Positions 33,951-46,301 of a stretch of DNA of 64,000 bases are shown in pieces (position 1 is the stretch's first letter; each line of letters opens with the position of its first letter). The notes beneath the pieces are model-generated. The model had not been told where the DNA came from. It ran no database searches and saw nothing but the letters and a program-made list of their open reading frames with translations. A program made the translations under genes and the position numbers. The DNA lies in assembly GCA_029582155.1 (NCBI GenBank), contig CM055908.1, forward strand, positions 15,983,352-16,047,351, given 5' to 3'. This stretch comes from Panopea generosa (Eukaryota > Mollusca > Bivalvia > Adapedonta > Hiatellidae).

Positions 33951-34020
33951 ACCTTAAGCAAAGTCCATATTATTTTAAAACTAGATATCTGTCTGTTGAC
34001 ACAAATGTCCTTCCTAATGA

Positions 34021-34323
34021 TTGATTGATTGATTGATTGAATATTTAGCATCATTTTTATGCCATTGAGGGCTAACAGACGATCAGCTAACCTAACAACT
34101 GTTTCCTGGGATCCTGAAAGGTTAACCAGCACTCGAGCACACCCCATCTCCGCAAGTAACTGATGACTTTCCCACTTGAATCAGCGGTGAGAGATGAATG
34201 ATAATGAGACACAATGTCGTATATCAATCATCACAGAGACTGTTGCAGGGTGAGGAATTCGAATCTCATGACCCCTTGGACTGATAGTCAGTCATGTTAC
34301 TGGCTAAGCTAAGCTGACCTGTT
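34021..34323 (-). mobile_element. SINE A copy 5, full length
   Basis: Four GATT repeats at the left (tail), body ATGCCATTGAGGGCTAACAG, head at the right with B box GAGATTCGAATTCC (minus strand). CCTAATGA lies at the left edge and again just beyond the right edge (about 34328), a likely target duplication. Confidence 0.9.
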
Positions 34324-35112
34324 CCTCCCTAATGATCAGAAATCATTTTTTTAAAATTAAGTTGAAAAATTGCCACAACATCTTTAAAATGATTAACAGA
34401 CATTGACAAATATCGAACTTGATGTGTATTATATAATTACACAGGTTGCAAATATGCTGTTTTTGTACAGTAGTATTCAAAGAAAGCTGCATTGTCTTCT
34501 GTACAGTACAAAACACAATACAGCTTCCTTTTACTAATAAAACAATAGAACAATTTAGATACATCTCTGATCATAAACAGATAAAGTGTCCTTCATACTT
34601 GTTTTTTCTGTTTAAATAAGTGCAGTTTACAAAAGATTAACTGCACACACAAAATTAATGAAAACATTTATTACAAAGTTTTTATGAATTATTCTGTTCC
34701 CAAAGGGTAAATGCAGTGGTTTTACTTATAAAACATTTACATGAGTAATAACGCATTAAAGGGCATGCGCAGTTATGGAGGCTCCTGATAAAAAGTCATC
34801 TTAAAAATGATCAAACCTCTAACCAATTATTTTATTTGAAGACCTTTTTCATAACATTTAATTTTATAAATTTATTCTAAGGATAAAGGAAATTTATCAT
34901 TATGTTTTAAATTTGCATATGTAAAATTTCCGAATTTTAACTTGTCCTATCAGACAAGCAGCTTTTTAATACCCATACCCCATCTTTACATTGTTCCCAG
35001 ACAGCCGACAAAAAGTTAATGTTGAGAGCTGAAATAGTGTTATTACCACATTATAATTTGATATTACAGACAGAGGTCTCATATTAGAGAGGAAATCTAT
35101 CCCTCGTATTGA

Positions 35113-35143
35113 TTGGATATTTTATCAGAATATCCAATCAGTT
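35113..35143. repeat. Short inverted repeat (hairpin)
   Basis: TGATTGGATATT and AATATCCAATCA are perfect inverses separated by about seven bases. Confidence 0.8.
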
Positions 35144-35636
35144 ACATTAATTTGATCTCTGACAGAAACATATATTCAGTAGATCCTAGTTGTAAATAGC
35201 TCACAGATCTATATAAAATCAAATTTATTAATTAACATTAAACATATTGAATTGGTAATGATATATAAACTGCTAATTAAAATGGTGGAACAATGCTACC
35301 TACAAGCAGCACCCTGGACAAGATTTTTCTCAATTTGTACGAGTAATAATACTTAATTATTCATAAAAAATATTAAGAGATCTAATAGCCATACTTCCAT
35401 TTTTCTATTTATAAATCAGGTAGAGCTTGTATTGGTTCTAGAGCTCTGACATTTTCAATATGCATATACGAATATAAAATTGTGTTAATAAAACTCTGTT
35501 TGGCATTCAAACATTAATTTTAATTTGCATACAAAATTAAAAGGACCAACAGAAACCGAAATTGGAATCAAATAAAAACAAACAATAAACTGTTCTGGGT
35601 TAACTGACAAATTACAAAACTATATGCACTATGTTA

Positions 35637-35649
35637 CCACTAGGTGGCG
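35637..35649 (+). promoter_or_regulatory. CTCF-like motif in single-copy DNA
   Basis: CCACTAGGTGGCG fits the core consensus CCASYAGRKGGCR at all 13 positions. By a uniform-base estimate such a match is expected about 0.06 times in 64 kb on both strands. It points away from the minus-strand motif at 33730. Confidence 0.45.
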
Positions 35650-36719
35650 TTTGTGCACTGACCTATCCCAACGCATGAACTCTGGGCTTTGTTTTCATTA
35701 GAACTTTTTTATATTGAACTTTGTCTGTAACAAGACTGCAGCATTCAAGCACTCAATTTGATTCTAATTAAGTGGTTTGGTGAATCCAAGAGATACTGTA
35801 GTCTCTTCCAGAAAACATGCCATGGTCAACAATATTTCGGGTACGAAAATGATTCAGAGTTTATTTTGATTGTTAAAAATTATTTAGAAATGCAGTATGC
35901 ATCTTTATTCTAAATATTTTACATATGTGAAGTTAATTAACATTTATTTCAAGGATGTGTGAAATATGGGACAAGTCATGAACATATTTCTGCTAAAAAA
36001 GTGAATGCCATCTGTTAGTGATGTATCAAATGGCAATACAGTCATATTGTAATATTTCAAAACTAACACAGATCAATGAGAACTCCAAAGCAAAAGTATG
36101 ATTGTTTTCTAATGTTAAGCAGCGTATTGTAATCGTATCGCAGTGTCACGGCCTACCTGTATCGTAGTACTGTATCATATAGGAAGTGTCCTAGCAATAC
36201 ACAGTCCTAGCAAATACACACCAAAAAATTGGACATGAAGGTAGTGCTAATTTAAAGCAATTTTGTTAAGATTTGGTAGACAGAGTAGGAAACATTCCTC
36301 CATGACAGCAGGTCAATTGTCAGTCTTCATGCCCAACAACACTAAAATATCACAGGGTGAAATGAATACAAAATGACAGGTCTACATTGATATGAAAAAG
36401 ATATACAGAATGCCCATTATTTCAAAATGCAATCAGACACATAATTGTTGAGATTTGTGGCAAGGCATCTTACTGATAATGTGGTGACAAATATAGGCAA
36501 GTTGATCCCAAGTCAATCTAACACTTCTCTAACTCTCTGACAGCACTTACATTGGGTTTATTGTGCACAAGAAGCACAGATTGAATATAGTGGTCAATAT
36601 TAACAACAAACTAGCACACTTCTCAAAGAGGTCAGCAAGCCAGGGCAGGTAACTCAGTGCTGGATCAGTGCATTTGGTGAACAACCTATGTCATTATTAA
36701 AGATAGGAATTTGCCATAT

Positions 36720-37215
36720 TGCCCCCTACACCCAAGTTCCATTGGTCTCTTGGAATTCTCTTGATAGACTCAGGGCAATCAAATATAACAAAAACCATTT
36801 AAAAATGGAGAGATAATTCTGTCCTTATTGCAGATAGAGGTAAGAATGTTTCTCTATGGACTTCCATATATCAGCCACTATCCATATTCCAAGTCAAGTT
36901 TGATTCCCTTCCATACTTTTGAAGATATGTCCTGAACAAGCAAAAATATGTCCTGAACAAGCAAAAATAACCAAACCTAAAGTATAAAAGGGGAGATAAT
37001 TGTGCCATTATTCAATATACAGTTATGGTTCTTTCCCTCCGCTACTGTTCTAGCCATGTTCCTAAGTGTTTTAGGATACCATTCAGTACTGTTGGGTCTA
37101 CATTCTGTAACCAAACTTGAGTGGACACACACAAACACACTCTGAGGGTGAAGCGCACATAGACAGATGGTCAATGAGGCAGCTATGTGTTTGCCCTTTA
37201 GGAAGCATAAATATA
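36720..37215 (+). mobile_element. Module element, decayed, same family as 49640
   Basis: GGGGAGATAATTGTGCCATTA and CCAAGTCAAGTTTGATTCCC recur in the element at 49640-50390. The 3' end GTTTGCCCTTTAGGAAGCAT followed by AAATAT resembles the hairpin plus A end at 39646-39675 but is degraded. Confidence 0.6.
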
Positions 37216-37574
37216 AGTATGAAATAAACAATGTCAAAAAGTGTCTCAAATTGTTACGGTATTATTCTTTGTATACTCCAATGCTGTAAATATCATTAAA
37301 TCAATTGTAAATCGGACCTTAAAAGTTCATTAACAGCAAGTTTTGACGTAATCAAGCAACTGTTATGTCTGGACTAACTTCTCGTTACAAGACGCCTGTC
37401 ATTTTGTTTTATACATTCACACGTATTCTAGTTCCAGTATTTTCAGAATATAATGCACCAGCAAATAAACAAAGTAATAGTTTATAAACTTTAAACAAAA
37501 CTAAGACAGTCCAGTATGAAATATACAGAAGATTCAGGGATAAAATAATAGTGTGTAACACATTTAGTTACAAA
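37216..37574. other. AT-rich stretch, nothing recognised
   Basis: No supported feature. Confidence 0.5.
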
Positions 37575-37681
37575 CTAATCTTCCATGAGACCCTCTATTA
37601 TTTACAATACTAATCTTCCATGAGACCCTCTATTATTTACAATACTAATCTTCCATGAGACCCTCTATTATTTACAATACA
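37575..37681. repeat. Tandem repeat, 35-bp unit, 3 copies
   Basis: Three identical units containing CTTCCATGAGACCCTCTATT. Identity of the copies points to recent duplication. Confidence 0.95.
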
Positions 37682-38329
37682 TGTATTAACTATACAAACA
37701 ATTTAAGATGAAAAATATAAAATGCAAACACTGTTATACAGTCACACAAAAAAGCAATATCTAAGCAAACCTACACACATGCATGTGCTCATTCACACAC
37801 ATATGCCAGCTTTCACAAATACACAAACATACATATCTATGCACACTATATATTTCCGTGTTCATTTGCAAATCTGATCAGGAGAAAACAAACTATTTAA
37901 GTATTCAGATATTAACTAAGTCGATTTTATCCATTTAACATAATTATTATGAAAGGAATTAAGAGAATCTAATTGTTTCAGTGGTTATGGAAGATTATTC
38001 CAAGGTTTTGGAAGATTATTCCAAATGGTCGGACCTGAAAAACTTAGGCTCTGTTAAAATATTTCTTTATATGGTCTAGGCCTAACAAAATCCTTTGGTG
38101 AAAATATGTCATAGTGTTGGTAAAATATCTGTTTTGGCATAACTGACTATCAACTGTGCAGTCATTGGTAAGCTTGATATATGTCGTCTAATGGTCATTT
38201 GGAAATTTTTAAAACAATGTAAAAGTTGAGTATTATTGTACTGACCAAAAACTGTCAGTGGGTCAAAGTTTAATTCTACCCCTGCTATCAACCCCGTTTA
38301 CTTCATCAGGTATGGACTAAAAACATGAA
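37682..38329. other. AT-rich stretch with CA-rich patches
   Basis: ACACA-rich words at 37760-37850 and a small duplication (GGAAGATTATTCCAA twice at about 37990-38025). No gene signal. Confidence 0.5.
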
Positions 38330-39675
38330 AAAGGCTTGTAACTCTTGAAAACTGATCTAACAGGAACACAAAGAAAATACGCACATGTTGGCATTGTATA
38401 TAAAGTACACACAAAACTTCAACCCATTCTGACAAAAAGACGACATAAAAAAGAGAAAATATTCCCTGTATCCACATGACGTCTCTTCTGGCCAGTTTCT
38501 TCAAATTTCAATAGAAAACAAGAAAATATCGGTGGAACCAATGGATGCTCCTCAAGTGAGTGTTTGACTCTGTACTGGCTACTTGGTTGAAAAATACCCA
38601 ACTGCATTAAGCAGGAACAAAATGTGGCTCTGCACTTAACAGAACTCATTCGCAAATCATTGAACCGGAACAAAATGACAATATGCGCAGATCCTAGCTA
38701 GTTTCACAAAATTAAAACCAGAGATTATAACGTAATAATGTCATGATGACAATATGCACATCTCCACTTGGTAATGATGGATCCTAGCAAGTTTCATAAA
38801 ATTCCAAACAGAGGTTGTAGAGAAATAGAGTGGAGAAGAATTTGGTCACAGACAGAATGAAAGGGCCATAACTCCGCGAAAAATCATCAAACCGGAACAC
38901 AAGCAGTATCAAGTTTCATAAAATTCCAACCTGAGATTGTAGAGAAATAGAGTGGAGAAGAATTTGATCACAGACAGAATGAAACGGGCAATAACTCCAT
39001 GAAAAATCATCGAACCGGAACACATATACAATATGTACATCGGCACTTAATTGGTAGTGATACATCCTAGCAAGTTTCATAAAATTCCAACATGGGATTG
39101 ATAGAGAAATAGCGCGGACAAGAATTTGGTCACAGACAGAATCAAAGGGCCATAACTCCATGAAAAATCATTGAACCGAAACACAAAGACAATATGCTCA
39201 TTTGCACTTGGTAATGATGCATCCTAGCAAGTTTCATAAAATTCCAACCTGGGGTTGTAGAGAAATAGCGCGGACAAAAATTTGGTCACAGACTCAATGA
39301 AAGGGCCATAATTCCGTGAAAAATCATCAAACTGGAACACATAGACAATAGGCACATCTGCACTTGGTAATGATGCATCCTAGCAAGTTTCATAAAATTC
39401 CAAATTGGGGTTGTAAAGAAATAGCCCGGACAAGAATTTGGTCACAAACAAATCAAAGGACCATTACTCCATGAAAAATCATCAAACCGGAACACAAAGA
39501 CAATATGCCATCTGCACTTGGTAATGATGCATCCTAGTAAATTTCATAAAATTCCAACCAGAAGTTGTAGAGAAATAGCCCGGACAAGAGCTTTGGGACG
39601 CACGGATGGAGAGATGCACAGATGGACAGACGAAGCTTCGCCTATATGCTTCCCCCTTTGGGAGAGCATAAAAAA
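38330..39675 (+). mobile_element. Module element: about seven 157-bp units, 3' hairpin
   Basis: ATCCTAGCAAGTTTCATAAA recurs at roughly 157-bp spacing from 38690 to 39540, each time followed by AAGGGCCATAACTCC-type and ATCAAACCGGAACACA phrases. It ends in a GAC/GATG-rich tract (GATGGACAGACGAAGC), then ATGCTTCCCC (from 39646) pairing with GGGAGAGCAT (39660-39669), then six A residues. Left modules are diverged and the 5' limit is approximate. Confidence 0.85.
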
Positions 39676-40400
39676 TGTTTTGTGAACATGAATGAAAAGA
39701 CTATCAAATTTATTTGACCAGAATATGAAGGTAACTTGATGTCATTGATGTCCACACTGTTTATCATATTCAAATAAAAATAATGTAGAAGGAAATACAG
39801 TAAAAAAAAATAACATTGTGAAGTGCTTTCATTAGTGGTGCAGTTAATAACAGGATTAATCAAGACACATACAAAATATCATATACATATCATATCATAC
39901 AATATACATATTGATGAATTCAGCTAACCTTTCAGCAGGAGATAGAAAAAACACAACACATAAACATGTGACAATTACTGTTTCAGTACTCTGTCACTGA
40001 TGTCATAATTGCTAATAAGGACATTAATTGAACAGAACAGACCTATAAAAGCAATATAACTGATTCTAAAAAATAATGACTGTGTTAAAAAAATCATAAA
40101 TCCATACCTTTTTGATTATAATATCTCAATAATTCGTATCCAAGCAAATCCTAAAGCCAATTTTATGTTTTTATGAGTAAATTGTTAAAACGCAACACGT
40201 GCAGTATGGCACACTTACATTATCCGTAATGATTTTCAAGCCTTCTAGGAAGTATGCAATTTAATCTTCCACGCCAGTTCCACGCCATTTACTTTATTGA
40301 ATGCTCTAATTGGCATAATTATATTAACTCCAGAGAACAAAGCAAATGTTAACAGCATCAACAACCAGGGCATGGCATTCAGACAAACATGGTCAAACAT
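39676..40400. other. AT-rich stretch, nothing recognised
   Basis: No supported feature. Confidence 0.5.
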
Positions 40401-40401
40401 G

Positions 40402-40476
<75 letters not shown>
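40401..40476. repeat. GACA tetranucleotide microsatellite
   Basis: About 18 perfect ACAG repeats. Both strands read through as open frames, which has no coding meaning. Confidence 0.98.
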
Positions 40477-40805
40477 CTGAATAACTCTACTGGCAATAAA
40501 TGGACAGATGGACATGTCATGTATTTCTATGTAAAACAGTGACCTATATGTTGGCACTAATTTAACCCAATAGACCTAACTTTGACACAAACCTTGGAGG
40601 AGAACTCCATGCAATGCTACATGTATGAAGGTTGTCCCAAAATAGTTTATAAAAGGTTCATACTGGACAAAATTAATGACACTGAAATTTAAAGGTTAAT
40701 ATTGCAATGGTATAATCATTTATCATTAAAATGTGAAAATTTCAATAATGCATAAATTAAACTGAGCATTTTACAGACAAACAACAATGACAATCAAGTC
40801 TCTAA
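40477..40805. other. AT-rich stretch, nothing recognised
   Basis: Sequence between the GACA repeat and the possible LINE fragment. No supported feature. Confidence 0.45.
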
Positions 40806-41072
40806 TTGGTTCTTCTCAAAGTGTTCCCTCATTGCATATTTTCCTCCGTGAGCAATCAAGATACCAACCTTGAACATGCACGAGGCATTGCTACATTTTC
40901 AGAAAGAATTCTTTGCATGGATGAGTTACTTATACTAAAAATATATGCGATTTCTCAAGCAGTTTGGCGACTGTCTGCCTTGATGACGTTAGACATTCGA
41001 AAAATCGTGTCGTTGATTTTCAATGGTATTCCTTTAAATGCTGAACTTTCGACTATCCATCTGGTCAAATAA
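40806..41072 (+). pseudogene. Possible LINE ORF2 fragment (after the RT palm)
   Basis: An open block of 88 codons without an ATG at its left edge. The segment LLILKIYAISQAVWRLSAL followed by a spacer and SLIFNGI follows the order seen in many LINE ORF2 proteins downstream of the reverse-transcriptase palm (a basic helix, SQLVY-like, then LIFNFIW). The terminal tryptophan is missing, no YADD motif or endonuclease flanks it, and no 3' tail was found. If real it is a short relic. The match is from memory of the family pattern and is weak. Confidence 0.2.
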
Positions 41073-41661
41073 CTTTTGTGCCACTTAAAAATAAGACTTT
41101 TAGATACATTCCTGTGACTTTCTGACATTCCATTTCACAAAATTTATAGTCTATCCCAGGGTCTTTCCCCATTGCACACAATATTTTATCACATTTCTGT
41201 AGGCCATGGCATTGCCTGACATTGCAATTTTGGAGTACACTCAAACAGTCAGTGCTTTATAGTTTCACATCATAACATGTTAGAAACTTGAAACTTTGCA
41301 CACCTACACGACAATTATCGAAGTTACTGGCAATATACCTTGCTTGTAAATGTGTGCACATTTTACTGAAACAGCATGCAAGTTGAAATAATGGAAAGTA
41401 GGATAAGCAATTTAAGGGTTGGGCCATAAAGCTATACCTACGGTCAGAATCATCACTACAGTAAGATGGATTAACGCGCCAAGTAGCAATTTAATATGTG
41501 ACATCGTTCAAAATGTCTGGTAGAACATAATTGCATGGTTTCATTTCCATATCACGTACCATTATTGGTTTATTTATGAGCTACATGCTTTTTTGGGACA
41601 ACCCTCCTAAAATATCTCAGGTCTAACCTTGAACTTTTAGAGAAAATGTTTTAGATTAATG
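41073..41661. other. AT-rich stretch, nothing recognised
   Basis: No supported feature. Confidence 0.5.
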
Positions 41662-42360
41662 CATACAGACAAATGCATATACAGGTGTGCAGGCAAATAG
41701 ATATACAGGTACACTGACAAATGGATATACAGGTGCACTGACAAATGGCTATACAGACAAGTGGATATAAAGGTATACAGACAAATAGATATTATACATG
41801 TGTACCAACAAATGTGTATACAGGTGTACAGAAATAGACACACAGGTGTATAGGCAAATGGATATACAGTTGTACCAACAAATGGATATATAGGTATACA
41901 GACAAATAGGTATACAGGTGTAACAACAATTCAATGTACAGGTATACAGACAAATAAATATACAGGTGTACTGACAATTAGATATACATGTATACAGACA
42001 AATAAATATACAGGTGTACCAACAAATGGATATATAGGTGTACATACAAATAAATATACAGGTGTACAGACAAATAAATATACAGGTGTACCAACAAATG
42101 GATATATAGGTGTACATACAAATAAATATACAGATGTACAGACAAATAAATATGCAGGTGTACAGAGAAATAGACAGGTGTACCAACAGATACAGATGTA
42201 CATATATAAGTGTACAGACAAATAAATATACAGAAAATAGATACACACAGATAACAGGTGTGCTGACAAACAGATATACAGGTGTACTGACAAATAGATA
42301 AACAGGTGTGCTGACATAGATATACAGGGTTGCTGACAAATAGATATACAGTATACTGAA
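41662..42360. repeat. Minisatellite, 24-bp unit, about 29 copies
   Basis: The unit contains ACAGACAAATAAATATACAG plus GTGT. Many copies are substituted (CCAACAAATGGATATA), and degenerate GATA/TACA words continue to about 42450. Because 24 is divisible by three, all minus-strand frames are long and repeat eight residues (LYTCIFIC and similar), giving frames of up to 249 codons that are not genes. Confidence 0.95.
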
Positions 42361-43930
42361 AGACATGTTGTATGTACAAATACATATACATATAGATGGA
42401 TAGAGAGATAGACAAATATAAACAGAAATATATATATTTACATACAGATAGACTGTAGTCAGTGACAATATAGCACTGACAATGTTGATGTGACACAATC
42501 AATGATGGACAGATGGAAAGATACACAAACAAGAGTCCAGGGACAGATAAATTAAGATCAATAAAGGCATACAAAAAGAATAGGATGAAAAAGACATACA
42601 TAAGAATACATCTACAAATAAAGGGATGTACAATTAGATACATCTACAAACAGAAGGATGTTACACTTAGATGTATCTACAAATAGGGGGATGTACAATT
42701 AGATACAATCTACAAATAGAGGGATGTACAACTAGATACATCTACAAATAGGGGGATGTACAATTAGATACATCTACAAACAGAAGGATGTACACTTAGA
42801 TGTATCTACAAATAGGGGGATGTACAATTAGATACATCTACAAATAGAGGGATGTACAAATAGATACATCTACAAATAGGGGGATGTACGATTAGATACA
42901 TCTACAAATAGGGGGATGTACACTTAGATACATCTACAAAAAGGGGGATGTACACTTAGATACATCTACAAAAAGGGGGATGTACACTTAGATACATCTA
43001 CAAATAGGGGGATGTACACTTAGATGTATCTACAAAAAGGGGGATTTACATTAGATACATCTACAAATAGAGGGATGTACACTTAAATACATTTACCAAT
43101 AGGGGGATATACATTAGATACATCTACAAATAGGGGGATGTACACTAAGATACATCTACAAATAGTGGGATGTACAATTACACACATCTACAAATAGGGG
43201 GATGTATAATTAGATACATCTACAAATAGGAGGATATACAAATAGATACTGTCTATAAATAGGGGGATGTACAATTAGATACATCTATAAATAGGGGGAT
43301 GTACAATTACATACATCTACAAATAGGGGGATGTACAATAAGATCATCTACAAATACAGGGATTTAAAATTAGATAAATCTACAAAAAGGGGGATGTACA
43401 CTTAGATGCATCTACAAATAGGGGGATGCACACTTTGATGCACACTTTGATGCATCTACCAATAAGGGAATATACACTTAGATGCATTTACAAATAGGGG
43501 GATGTACACTTATATACATCTTTAAATAGGGGGATATAAACTTAGAGATATATACAAATAGGGGGAATATACTAAGATAAATCTACAAATATGGGGATAT
43601 ACACTTAGATGCAATCTACAAATAGGGGAATATACATTTAGATACATCTACATACAGGGGAATGTGCACTTAGATACATCTACAGATAGGGCGATATACA
43701 CTTAGATTTATCTACAAATAGGATGATGTACACTTACATGCATCTAAAAATAGGGGAATATATACTTAGATAAATCTACAAATAGGGGGATGTACACTTA
43801 GATACATCTACAAATAGGGGGTGTACTCTTAAATACATCTACAAATAGGGAGATGTACACTTTGATTCATCTACAAATAGGGGGATGTAACACTTAGATA
43901 CATCTACAAACAGAAAAATATACACTTTGA

Positions 43931-44066
43931 TTTGTAGTTGTATCTAAGTGTACATCCCTGTATTTGTAGATGTATCTTATTTTATTTCCCCTTATTTATA
44001 GATGTATCAAAGTGTACATCCCCCTAATTGTAGATGTTTCTAAGCGTATATTCCCCTATTTGTAAA
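43931..44066. repeat. Inverted block inside the 32-bp array
   Basis: About four units read in the opposite sense (TAAGTGTACATCCC, TTTGTAGATGTATC) to those on both sides. The right junction lies near 44066, where TTTGTAAATTTATAAATAG folds on itself. Inverted blocks next to forward units can form long hairpins. Confidence 0.9.
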
Positions 44067-44073
44067 TTTATAA

Positions 44074-44435
44074 ATAGGGGGATGTACACTTAGAGACATA
44101 TAAAGATAGGGGGGTATAAACTTAGATACATCTATAAATAGGGGGATGTAGACTTAGAGACATATAAAGATAGGGAGTATAAACTTAGATACATCTATTT
44201 ATAGGGGGATGTACACTTAGAGACATATAAAGATAGGGAGTATAAACTTAGATACATCTATAAATAGGGGGATGTACACTTAGATACATATAAAGATAGG
44301 GAGTATAAACTTAGATACATCTATTAATAGGGGGATGTACACTTAGAGACATATAAAGATAGGGAGTATAAACTTAGATACATCTATAAATAGGGGGATG
44401 TACACTTAGAGACATATAAAGATAGGGGGATATAC
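44074..44435. repeat. 63-bp higher-order (dimer) repeat
   Basis: GGGGGATGTACACTTAGAGA recurs every 63 bp, alternating with AGATAGGGAGTATAAACTTA. The two half-units are diverged versions of the 32-bp monomer. Five to six copies are nearly identical. Confidence 0.9.
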
Positions 44436-44441
44436 AATTAC

Positions 44442-45191
44442 TGATACATACTACTAGATTTATAAGAAACTGAAGACATATACAAAGAGTTTAAGTGACA
44501 CAGATCAAGATAATGATAAAGGAGACTGACACTTGGTGAAACAAGGAAATGAAGACCTACAAAGTCACACAGCTGACAAAGACACGTGAAGACTGAAAAC
44601 GATATGTATAAATTGAGCAACATTTAATTTGAAACGTAGTCTGAGACAAAATAAAAATAAATAATCAATCTCAAACATTAGCTTAAGAAACGGGTAAACA
44701 GCACACTGCTGGGGATATTCAGACCATGTCTCAATCATGCGTGTATAAATAGTATTTATTTAACTTTTATCTCTTCAGCAAATTCCTTACTCCAAATATC
44801 AGCTGATGAATTAAAAACACATTGTTAAACAGTAAATTAAAAACCCACCTTTCGACATGAATTCCTCTTTATATCAGATAATATCCACTTAGAAAATAAA
44901 ACACAGTTACAACTATACCAATATAGGACAACAGAAAATATAGATGTTTTTCACTTGACCTACTTTCCTGTTCAGCTATTATCTATGTATAATCCTTTGT
45001 AAAACTCAGCAGCCAGCCAGATTGGAATGAAGCCCCCTGGTCGCTGTATTGTTTCAACATGTGTACAAACCAACACTACTACACACACAACATTAGAAAC
45101 CAGCCTGCGTTAATTCTGGCGTACATATGTATACATAAAATATATCCTATTGCAAAATCTTCTCAAACAGACCAGTTAGACTCTGGTTTTT
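44442..45191. other. AT-rich stretch upstream of a candidate first exon
   Basis: No repeat was recognised. If 45192-45281 is a first exon its promoter would be here; no TATA box at a convincing distance is seen. Confidence 0.4.
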
Positions 45192-45281
45192 ATGATTTGT
45201 AAATGTTCACCAAGTGCCGGAGTTATTACTGAATTATTCCCACTGGTGTCAGATTCCAAGCTATGTAACACAGGCCGGAAA
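45192..45281 (+). CDS. Possible first coding exon, 30 codons
   Basis: From an ATG, 30 codons stay open and end exactly at a near-ideal donor (GGAAA|GTAAGTATCTG). Composition is protein-like and the block is GC-richer than its surroundings (GCCGGAGTTATTACTG). The frame is also open upstream to 45180 (after an in-frame TAG), so an internal exon with an acceptor there is possible. It ends in phase 0, compatible with the candidate terminal exon at 47781. No homologue is recognised. Confidence 0.25.
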
Positions 45282-45974
45282 GTAAGTATCTGTTTACCAA
45301 GCCAGTAACATTGATTATAATACCATACCAGTTTTTATTTTTATTTATATACTATATCATTAACTTAAACATCCAATTCAAGTAATCTCCCCAATATTTG
45401 TTATATTAGTCAAATGCTCTTTACTATATGTAAATAGTAACATTAAATAACTGAACCTCACAATGCAAATACTCTATATAGCAAAAAGATATATATAAAT
45501 GTTGGCCAAGATTGCAATATAGCTGTCCTGTGGTGTTACTTGCAAAATAACCCCTGGCATGAATCTATACTATCTACATACTTCACAGCTGGCTATACAT
45601 TAAGGTGTCTCCTTTTTCACCTTAGATATATAATCTCCCATGCAGGAGTGGATCCAGCTATTAACATTAGAGGTATGACAGGGGGAGGGGAGTTTTTATT
45701 ATTATTTACTAATGTTGTTCATATTATATTATCTAAATCATGTAAGGGTGTCTGTCACGTTACTCTATGTGTTGGTTTTCTGACATAAGATTAAATATTC
45801 TATAATAACAAAATAATATTCTGCTGTGTTTTATAAAATATTGCTTAGAGGGCAAGGCATATATTCTGACATGTGATATTATATCTTAATTATTTAAAGA
45901 ATCCACGTCTTTATTTGTATTGCTTGTTCTGTTGTTATAAAATGAAATAATAATATTAAACTATAGATAATAAA
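45282..45974. other. AT-rich stretch, possible intron
   Basis: No repeat or exon was supported. It would be intronic if the exon pair 45192/47781 is real. Confidence 0.4.
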
Positions 45975-46029
45975 TAATAACAGTAGTAGTAGTAATAGTA
46001 GAAGTAGTAGGAGTAGTAGTGTAATAGTA

Positions 46030-46068
<39 letters not shown>

Positions 46069-46267
46069 ATAGTAGTAGATGTAGTAGTAGTTGTAGTAGT
46101 AGTAGTAGTAGCAGTAGTAGTAGTAGTAGTAGTAGCAGTAGTAGTGTAGTAGTAGTAGTAGTAGCAGTAGTAGTGTAGTAGTAGAAGTAGTAGCATTAGA
46201 AGTGTAGTAGTAGTAGTGTAGTAGTAGTAGGAGTAGTAGTAGTAGCAGTAGTAGTAGCAGTAGTAGT

Positions 46268-46301
<34 letters not shown>

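Larger units (their letters stand above)
34324..36719. other. Longest low-repeat stretch in the left half
   Basis: About 2.4 kb of AT-rich DNA with almost no recurrent repeats. It contains a partial NRF1-like site (GGGCATGCGCA, 34761-34771) followed within a few bases by an ATG opening only nine codons, a 12-bp stem hairpin (GATTGGATATT, 35113-35143) and a CTCF-like motif at 35637. No exon was found. Confidence 0.5.
42606..44441. repeat. Minisatellite, 32-bp unit, with inverted block
   Basis: The unit contains GATACATCTACAAATAGGGG then GATGTACACTTA. There are about 41 forward copies at 42606-43925, an inverted block at 43931-44066, and then a 63-bp dimer higher-order repeat to the end. It begins about 150 bp from the 24-bp array. 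Confidence 0.95.

Noticed and set aside
40245-40542. Overlapping frames on both strands with Asp/Arg/Gln/Thr or Cys/Leu/Ser/Val runs
   Set aside because: They are read from the GACA microsatellite.
41637-42643. 249-, 221- and 128-codon overlapping minus-strand frames rich in Cys, Tyr and Ile that look like membrane proteins
   Set aside because: The 24-bp unit is a multiple of three, so every frame repeats eight residues. Several overlapping frames are open at once, as expected for a minisatellite.
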